NCBI GenBank assembly: GCA_016721765.1
Contig: JADKHO010000004.1
Span: forward strand, 310,001 to 374,000
Reading direction: 5' to 3'
DNA: 64,000 nucleotides
DNA from: Bacteroidota bacterium
GTDB lineage: Bacteria > Bacteroidota > Bacteroidia > UBA4408
The translations under genes and the position numbers were made by a program. Under the pieces are notes generated by a model, which was given only the letters and a program-made list of their open reading frames with translations, searched no databases and was not told the origin of the DNA. Below, one piece after another: positions 58,455-64,000 of this stretch. Position 1 is the stretch's first letter, and each line of letters opens with the position of its first letter.

Positions 58455-59675
58455 CTATTTTAAAAGTGAGTCATAAATACCCACATATGCTTTTACCGCT
58501 TTTTGCAAACTATAAATGGCAAAACTCTTTTCGCGGATGCTTAAAGGTGTTGCTGAAATCCCTGGTTGCATGGAAGTAACTGCATCCATATAAACTGTTT
58601 GGGAAAAGGAATCCAAACAAATTCCACCATTCACTTGTTCAATAATTTCTTGCACATCTCCTACTTTTCCATTTACAATTAGCGGTATTCCCATGGCAAG
58701 TAATTCGCCCATTTTTGTAGGCGAGCTGGCTGTTTTAGAATAACTGGGCTTAATAAAAGAAATTCCCCAATCGGCTGCAGCTAATTTTTCGGGTACTTGC
58801 TTACGATTTGCAAACTCAATATAAACATCTGATGCATCAATCCCCTTTTCTTTCGCTTTTGCGAGCAAATTTTCAGTGTTTTCGCCGGTAATGAAATAAA
58901 ATTTTGCTTCCGGTATTTTTGATTTCAAGGCAACAAAAAAATCAAGCATCTCATCTAATAAATACCAGGTTCCAATTGAACCAAGGTAAACAAGCACAAA
59001 ATCTGAAGTTGCAAAACCGGCGTGCTTTCTAGAAATGCTTCGCATCTCGGCTGTAGCCGGAGCAAACAAATCAAAATCAGCACTACAAGGAATCACATGA
59101 ATTTTTTCTTTTTGTGCAGGTCTAATATTCCATTGCTGAATTTCACGTTTTCCGGCATGCGTAAGGCTTACAATTGCAGCAGCTTGATTTACAAATGCAA
59201 GCTCTTTCTTCTTAAAAAAAGAATAGATGACTTTAAAAATAGGGTTTTTGAGACTCCAAATGTTACCTTCAATACGCTCATCTGCCCAAAAGCCACGCAT
59301 ATCAAACACAAAAGGGATGGAGTGCTTTTTACTAAATTCCACCCCAATCAATGAAGTTATGTAACTGCGGCAATGCACCAATTTAAATTGCTTTTGAGCA
59401 TGCAGTGTATCTACCTTTCGCTTCATTTTATAAATGTCCATCAAAGTAGAAATAACCGGTGGTCGCTTGGTATAAAATAAAGGGTGCCAGTCGATGTTAT
59501 GGGTTTTTAACAGCTTAGAAATGAGTCCCTCATTCTTTGAAAAAGCCTCCCTTTTCTCGCAACTAATAAGGGTTATAGCATATCCATTTTGCGCCAAACC
59601 AATTAAATAAGGAATAACCTGAGATTGACCCAAAGTATCAGTCATCCCGTCGTAGGAGATATATAACGAATTCAA
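58455..59675 (-). CDS. Glycosyltransferase, GT4/group 1
   Basis: A 406-residue GT-B glycosyltransferase. It starts LYISYDGMTDTLGQSQVIPYLIGLAQNGY, has FKLVHCRSYITSLIGVEF and VFDMRGFWADERIEGN, the donor region FVLVYLGSIGTWYLLDEMLDFF and SFIKPSYSKTASSPTKMGELLAMGIPLIVNGKVGD with the catalytic Glu pair. No membrane segment is seen. It probably extends a surface glycan together with the adjacent epimerase and GT4. Its promoter region (59676-59735) contains a 24-bp perfect palindrome shared with the divergent membrane protein gene. Confidence 0.85.
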   Translation of the reverse strand: MNSLYISYDGMTDTLGQSQVIPYLIGLAQNGYAITLISCEKREAFSKNEGLISKLLKTHNIDWHPLFYTKRPPVISTLMDIYKMKRKVDTLHAQKQFKLVHCRSYITSLIGVEFSKKHSIPFVFDMRGFWADERIEGNIWSLKNPIFKVIYSFFKKKELAFVNQAAAIVSLTHAGKREIQQWNIRPAQKEKIHVIPCSADFDLFAPATAEMRSISRKHAGFATSDFVLVYLGSIGTWYLLDEMLDFFVALKSKIPEAKFYFITGENTENLLAKAKEKGIDASDVYIEFANRKQVPEKLAAADWGISFIKPSYSKTASSPTKMGELLAMGIPLIVNGKVGDVQEIIEQVNGGICLDSFSQTVYMDAVTSMQPGISATPLSIREKSFAIYSLQKAVKAYVGIYDSLLK

Positions 59676-59697
59676 TTTTATTTATTCTTAAATCCTC

Positions 59698-59721
59698 AGT
59701 ATGTTTGCATGCAAACATACT
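59698..59721. promoter_or_regulatory. Perfect 24-bp palindrome, operator candidate
   Basis: Half-site AGTATGTTTGCA and its exact reverse complement form a 24-base perfect palindrome in the 60-base divergent space between the GT4 gene (minus) and the polytopic membrane protein gene (plus). The outer pair at 59697/59722 does not match, so it is bounded. It is 14 bases before the plus-strand start and 22 bases before the minus-strand start, so a bound dimer could control both. Confidence 0.65.
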
Positions 59722-59735
59722 AAATTGACCTTGTA

Positions 59736-61118
59736 TTGAAAGAAGAAATATTAAGCATCTGGGATTTAATACTTCCGCCAATTTACATTCTGATTATATT
59801 TATCATAGGTCACCTTGTTCAAATTAAGTATGTTAAAACGAATGAGGTTTATAAGTATTTGAAAATTGGTTTATTGGCAAAAATTGCAGGTGCCATTGCC
59901 ATGAGTTTAATTTACACCCTTTACTATACCGGTGGTGATACCACTGAATATTTCAAGGGAAGTGTTTCAATGGTGAAGCTCTTTTTTAAAAACCACGAAA
60001 CTTTTTTTTCGATAATGGCCGACAATTTAACGAAAGAAAATCGTTCGGAATTTGATTCGGAAACGGGATGGCCATTTTATTATAAAGAACATGCATCCTT
60101 TACCGTTACTCGGCTCACAACTATCATTCAATTCCTTTCTTTTCAAAGTTATTTGGTGACCTCAATTATACTTGGAGCGGTTTCTTACCTTGGAACATGG
60201 CGGCTTTATATCCTCTTTTGTGAAATTTATCCAAGCTTATACAAGCAATTCCGTATTTCAATTTTGCTGGTTCCATCCGTTTTATTCTGGGGATCGGGTG
60301 TGTTAAAAGATACTTATACACTCATGGCCGCAAGTTGGTTTACTTATAGCTTCTACCGAGTTTTTGTGGTTCCGAAAAAAGTTACCATAAATGTAATAAT
60401 GATGATTTTTATGGCCTATCTCCTAATTAAAATTAAGCCTTACATATTTATCGCGTTAATGCCGGGAGCCTTACTTTGGTTGAGTGTTGAAAGAGTTAAA
60501 CGTATTAATAATTGGCTTTTAAAGATTTTGGCAGGACCTCTATTGATTGTGTTTCTTTCGGTCATGGGGTACTTTCTATTGAATACCTTAAGTTCCGGAT
60601 TCGGTCAATATTCCTCCACACAGGGAATTCTTCAAAAAGCCCAAAACACGCAAGTGGATTTAAAACAAGGTTATTACGGGGGAAACTCCTTTGACATCGG
60701 TGATTTTGATGCTTCCATTACCGGAGCACTCGAAAAACTGCCGGCAGCTATTGTCGCGGGATTGTTCCGCCCATTTTTATGGGAATCAAAAAACTTTGTC
60801 ATGGTTATAGCCGCACTCGAAAATTCGGTACTCATGTTTTTATCGATTTTTCTTTTGTTCAAATTGGGTATATATCGCTTTTACAAGGTTATTGCGCATG
60901 AGCCCATTCTGTTTTTCTCGATTATTTTTTCCTTGTTTTTTGCCTTTTCAATAGGCTTAACAACATCCAATTTTGGAGCAATGGTACGGTATAAAATTCC
61001 TGCCATTCCTTTTTATCTCTCAAGTCTAATTATCATAAACGATTTTTATATTAAAAAACGTGATGAAGAGAATGCAGCACTCGCAGAAATTAAATTAAAA
61101 AGCGGAATCAAAGCTTAA
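59736..61118 (+). CDS. Polytopic membrane protein, polysaccharide-polymerase-like
   Basis: A 460-residue integral membrane protein with ten or more hydrophobic segments; the start is the TTG at 59736, with no ATG nearby. Loops include FDSETGWPFYYKEHASFTVTRL and VPSVLFWGSGVLKDTYTLMAASWF, and a large periplasmic-type loop SSGFGQYSSTQGILQKAQNTQVDLKQGYYGG. It is like the O-antigen polymerase (Wzy) group in topology, but sequence similarity is too weak to be sure. It lies in a locus with two GT4 enzymes and an epimerase, which agrees with a polymerisation or export role. A 15-base gap leads to the EVE gene. Confidence 0.55.
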   Translation: MKEEILSIWDLILPPIYILIIFIIGHLVQIKYVKTNEVYKYLKIGLLAKIAGAIAMSLIYTLYYTGGDTTEYFKGSVSMVKLFFKNHETFFSIMADNLTKENRSEFDSETGWPFYYKEHASFTVTRLTTIIQFLSFQSYLVTSIILGAVSYLGTWRLYILFCEIYPSLYKQFRISILLVPSVLFWGSGVLKDTYTLMAASWFTYSFYRVFVVPKKVTINVIMMIFMAYLLIKIKPYIFIALMPGALLWLSVERVKRINNWLLKILAGPLLIVFLSVMGYFLLNTLSSGFGQYSSTQGILQKAQNTQVDLKQGYYGGNSFDIGDFDASITGALEKLPAAIVAGLFRPFLWESKNFVMVIAALENSVLMFLSIFLLFKLGIYRFYKVIAHEPILFFSIIFSLFFAFSIGLTTSNFGAMVRYKIPAIPFYLSSLIIINDFYIKKRDEENAALAEIKLKSGIKA

Positions 61119-61133
61119 TAAAGCACCTCAATT

Positions 61134-61544
61134 ATGAATTACTGGCTAATAAAATCAGAACCCTTTAAATATCCTTGGAAAAAATTACTTAAGGATAAAA
61201 GCACGATGTGGGATGGAGTGCGTAATTATGCAGCCCGCAATAATTTACGAAGCATGAAAAAAGGTGATTTGGCTTTTTTTTACCACAGCAATGAAGGGCT
61301 CGAAATTGTTGGCATTGCTAAAGTTAAGAAAGAGTCGTATCAAGACCCGTCAACCGTTGACCCAAATTGGTTGGCGGTCGATTTTGAACCTTTTAAATCG
61401 CTAAAAAAACCAATCTCCTTGGCTCAAATTAAAGCCGATAAAAATTTACAGGAAATGCAATTGTTAAAATTGTCTCGACTTTCTGTTCAATCGGTTAAGA
61501 AAGAAGAGTTTGACTATATCCTAAAACTCTCTGAAAGCAAGTAA
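61134..61544 (+). CDS. EVE domain-containing protein
   Basis: A 136-residue protein made of a single EVE domain, a PUA-like fold that binds modified bases in nucleic acids. Typical parts are MNYWLIKSEP at the start, WDGVRNYAARNNLRSMKKGDLAFFYHSNEGLEIVGIAKV and WLAVDFEPFKSLKKPISLAQIK. Family members recognise 5-methylcytosine-like or other modified bases. It lies 15 bases after the membrane protein gene, so it may share its transcript. The cellular role in this organism is unknown. Confidence 0.85.
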   Translation: MNYWLIKSEPFKYPWKKLLKDKSTMWDGVRNYAARNNLRSMKKGDLAFFYHSNEGLEIVGIAKVKKESYQDPSTVDPNWLAVDFEPFKSLKKPISLAQIKADKNLQEMQLLKLSRLSVQSVKKEEFDYILKLSESK

Positions 61545-61574
61545 GATTTAACATTTTGCGCTTTCATATTTTAC

Positions 61575-61582
61575 TATCTTTG
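61575..61582 (+). promoter_or_regulatory. -7 promoter box of the TonB-dependent receptor gene
   Basis: TATCTTTG ends 19 bases before the ATG at 61602; TTTTG at 61554-61558 with a 16-base spacer is a candidate -33 element. Confidence 0.6.
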
Positions 61583-61601
61583 CCCGCTATAAAAAATTTT
61601 T

Positions 61602-63929
61602 ATGTGGAAAAATAAACCCCTTTTTCTTCTAGTTCTTGCCGTTACTCTTTCTTTTTCTGTCCAAACTGTGTTTGCTCAATCTGCTAACATTCGTGGATTT
61701 GTGTATGAAAAAGGTACCGGTGAACCTGTTATTTTTACGAATGTATATTTGTTGGGAACCAGTATTGGCGCAACAACGGATGTAAATGGTTACTTTTCAA
61801 TTACAAAAGTACCGCCAGGAAACTTTACGCTTACTGTTACTTACATTGGATGCGACACCTTAAAGCTACCGGTGGAAGTAAAAGGAAACGAAATCATTAC
61901 TAAAAAACTTTTTCTTGCAAAATCGTCGGTAAGATTGCGGGATGTAGTTATATCTGCTGAAAAGCAAGAAGCGGTTTCCCAAGTAAGAACTTCGGTTACT
62001 AAAATTACTGCCAAAGAAATTAAACAGCTTCCATCGGTTGGTGGTGAGCCGGATTTAGCGCAGTATTTGCAGGTAATTCCCGGTGTAATTTTTACCGGTG
62101 ATCAAGGAGGGCAATTGTATATACGCGGGGGTTCACCTATTCAAAACAAAGTATTGATGGACGGAATGATTGTATATAATCCGTTTCACTCTATCGGTTT
62201 ATTTTCTGTTTTTGATGCAGATATAATTCGTAATGCAGATGTTTACACCGGAGGATTTGGAGCGCAATACGGCGGTAGAGTATCTTCAATTATGGACATC
62301 ACCACCCGTGATGGAAATAAAAAACGCATCTCCGGAAAAGTTTCAGCTACCACCTTTGGAGCAAAAGCATTACTTGAAGGACCAATTGTAAAGCAAACTG
62401 AAAATGGTGGAAGTTCTTCCTATATCGTTTCTATAAAGAATTCATACCTAAATCAGACTTCTAAGTCGCTTTATTCTTATATAGATAGTAATGGCCTTCC
62501 CTACCGTTTTACCGATTTATACGGAAAGGTTTCCATTAATGGAAGCAATGGAAGTAAGTTTAATGTATTTGGATTTAATTTTAATGACAATGTAAATTAC
62601 CGTCAAGTAAGCGATTTGCATTGGAGTGAATCAGGTGCAGGCAGTAATTTTGTGTTGATTCCAAACAATTCTTCGGTATTGGTGAAAGGAAATTTTGCTT
62701 ATTCAAAATATGGCATTTCGCTTTCTGAAGCGGATGGTCAACCGCGCCAAAGCGATATTAATGGATTTAACCTTGGGCTCGATTTTACTTATTACCGAGG
62801 CAAAAATGAGTTGAATTATGGCGTTGAAATATTAGGATACAAAACCAATTTTATCTTCTTTAATTCCTTAAACCGTAAGCTCGAACAGGCTGATAATACT
62901 ACCGAAATTGGAGGTTTTATACGTTCAAAAGTAGTTCTTGGTAAATTATTAATTGAGCCTAGTGTGCGTTTGCATTATTACGCTTCATTACGTGTGTTTT
63001 CGCCCGAACCCCGTTTAGGAATGAAACTTAATGTTGCCGATAATTTTCGCATCAAATTCGCGGGTGGAATCTATAGTCAAAATTTAATGAGCGCTTCCTC
63101 CGACCGTGATGTGGTGAATTTGTTTTATGGATTCTTATCCAGTCCTGATAATTTACAATCGGATTTTACACAACAAAATGGGAAAACTAAATCCGTTAAA
63201 AACAGTCTACAACGGGCCAATCATGCGATACTCGGATTCGAAGGAGACTTAAATAAGAGCACCACTTTAAATATTGAAGGGTACTACAAATATTTCGGAC
63301 AGCTTACCAATATTAATAAAAACAAAATTTTTGATGACGATGCCGCAAATAGTGGCAGACCGGATTTGCAGAAAAAGGATTTTATAGTAGAATCAGGCGA
63401 TGCAAAAGGAGTGGATATTTCATTGAAATATGAACACAAACGAATCTATTTATGGGCAGTTTACTCTCTTACTTTTGTAAATCGTTGGGATGGTATTTAT
63501 GCTTATCAACCCCATTTTGATAGAAGACACAATGTAAATTTAGTGGGTACCTACACATTTGGTAAAGGTTTGCATTGGGAGTTAGATGCACGATGGAATA
63601 TGGGTTCCGGATTTCCGTTTTACAAAACAACCGGTTTTTATGAAAAACTCAATTTTCAAGACGGTGTAAATACTGATTATACTACCGAAAATGGCGATTT
63701 ATCCTTTTTACTTGAACCTACAAACACAGGTCGTTTACCTTATTATCACCGACTGGATGTAACCGTAAAACGTAAATTTGAAATTAGCGAGAATGCAACG
63801 TTGGAAGCAAATGCCGGAGTGACGAATTTATACAATCGAAAAAATATTTTTTATCAAGACCGTATTACGAACCAGCGTGTGAATCAATTGCCTTTTTTAC
63901 CGAGTTTGGGATTGAACCTCGTTTTTTAA
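61602..63929 (+). CDS. TonB-dependent receptor with carboxypeptidase-like regulatory domain
   Basis: A 775-residue outer membrane receptor. A signal peptide (about 1-25) is followed by a carboxypeptidase-regulatory-like domain (about 27-110, NIRGFVYEKGTGEPVIFTNVYLLGTSIGATTDVNGYFSI), a plug (about 120-230, QYLQVIPGVIFTGDQGGQLYIRGGSPIQNKVLMDG) and a beta-barrel ending VNQLPFLPSLGLNLVF. This is the SusC-like layout but without an adjacent SusD gene, so the ligand is not a typical glycan of a PUL; siderophore or other uptake is possible. The gene ends inside the window. Confidence 0.9.
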   Translation: MWKNKPLFLLVLAVTLSFSVQTVFAQSANIRGFVYEKGTGEPVIFTNVYLLGTSIGATTDVNGYFSITKVPPGNFTLTVTYIGCDTLKLPVEVKGNEIITKKLFLAKSSVRLRDVVISAEKQEAVSQVRTSVTKITAKEIKQLPSVGGEPDLAQYLQVIPGVIFTGDQGGQLYIRGGSPIQNKVLMDGMIVYNPFHSIGLFSVFDADIIRNADVYTGGFGAQYGGRVSSIMDITTRDGNKKRISGKVSATTFGAKALLEGPIVKQTENGGSSSYIVSIKNSYLNQTSKSLYSYIDSNGLPYRFTDLYGKVSINGSNGSKFNVFGFNFNDNVNYRQVSDLHWSESGAGSNFVLIPNNSSVLVKGNFAYSKYGISLSEADGQPRQSDINGFNLGLDFTYYRGKNELNYGVEILGYKTNFIFFNSLNRKLEQADNTTEIGGFIRSKVVLGKLLIEPSVRLHYYASLRVFSPEPRLGMKLNVADNFRIKFAGGIYSQNLMSASSDRDVVNLFYGFLSSPDNLQSDFTQQNGKTKSVKNSLQRANHAILGFEGDLNKSTTLNIEGYYKYFGQLTNINKNKIFDDDAANSGRPDLQKKDFIVESGDAKGVDISLKYEHKRIYLWAVYSLTFVNRWDGIYAYQPHFDRRHNVNLVGTYTFGKGLHWELDARWNMGSGFPFYKTTGFYEKLNFQDGVNTDYTTENGDLSFLLEPTNTGRLPYYHRLDVTVKRKFEISENATLEANAGVTNLYNRKNIFYQDRITNQRVNQLPFLPSLGLNLVF

Positions 63930-64000
63930 ATTGCATTTTTATACAAGGATTCTGTTAATTTGATTAATTTCGCGGGCTCTAATTTTATAACCTCAACCCA

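Overview
The window is chromosomal DNA of a member of the Bacteroidota. The evidence is promoter boxes of the TAnnTTTG type, secreted proteins that end in type IX secretion (T9SS) type A sorting domains, a Bacteroidota-type RNA polymerase omega subunit, the order bamD-rpoZ-coaBC-DUF4835-recN, a SusC-like regulatory domain on a TonB-dependent receptor, and AT-rich DNA with weak Shine-Dalgarno signals. I cannot place it below phylum. I see no tRNA, rRNA, CRISPR array, insertion sequence or prophage. Genes are packed tightly and no gene-free stretch exceeds 300 bases; the longest (11485-11753) shows nothing I can support.

Layout. 1-7066: housekeeping block (BamD, omega, CoaBC, DUF4835, RecN, FabI, a putative envelope protein). 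7120-12647: DUF1304 protein, SDR-like protein, a 1080-residue CotH/lamin-tail/PKD T9SS cargo and a lipoprotein hydrolase. 12747-15117: a TetR regulator divergent from a bestrophin-carbonic anhydrase operon, with an operator-like inverted repeat between them. 15269-18045: recF-dciA-M28 peptidase. 18267-24231: a seven-repeat FN3 T9SS protein, an AI-2E-type permease, and a TPR-cyclase gene cut in two by one in-frame TAA. 24377-27993: halogenase-like oxidoreductase, retinol-saturase-like oxidoreductase and YdcF protein in one operon. 28150-33014: a toxin-antitoxin remnant whose toxin has an in-frame TAG, an acyl-CoA mutase catalytic subunit, a TSUP permease and a DUF2130 protein. 33190-37875: DUF5916 barrel, GH18 chitinase and cyanophycinase.

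37970-45412 is a seven-gene minus-strand operon: HAD phosphatase, a membrane glycosyltransferase fused to a uridine-kinase-like domain, GDPD phosphodiesterase, two tandem sugar-nucleotidyltransferase-like enzymes, a DPM1-like GT2 and a GT39-like membrane transferase. It reads as a self-contained pathway for making and transferring an activated phospho-compound or sugar to a surface glycan, and is my best candidate for an undescribed system. 45534-55485: Lgt, inositol-monophosphatase family, beta-barrel, EttA, two large lipoprotein peptidases, MnmD and Nudix. 56295-61118: a second glycan locus (two GT4 enzymes, a frameshifted SDR epimerase, a polytopic membrane protein) with a 24-bp perfect palindrome in its divergent promoter region. 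61134-63929: EVE protein and TonB-dependent receptor.

Regulatory and structural DNA stands out: perfect palindromes of 22 and 24 bp in divergent intergenic regions, a 10-bp-arm inverted repeat beside the TetR gene, two phased heptanucleotide arrays just after stop codons, and three genes whose -7 box lies exactly four bases before the ATG, which suggests leaderless transcripts. Three genes are broken by single small lesions (TAA, TAG, one-base slip in a T tract); these may be real decay or assembly errors.
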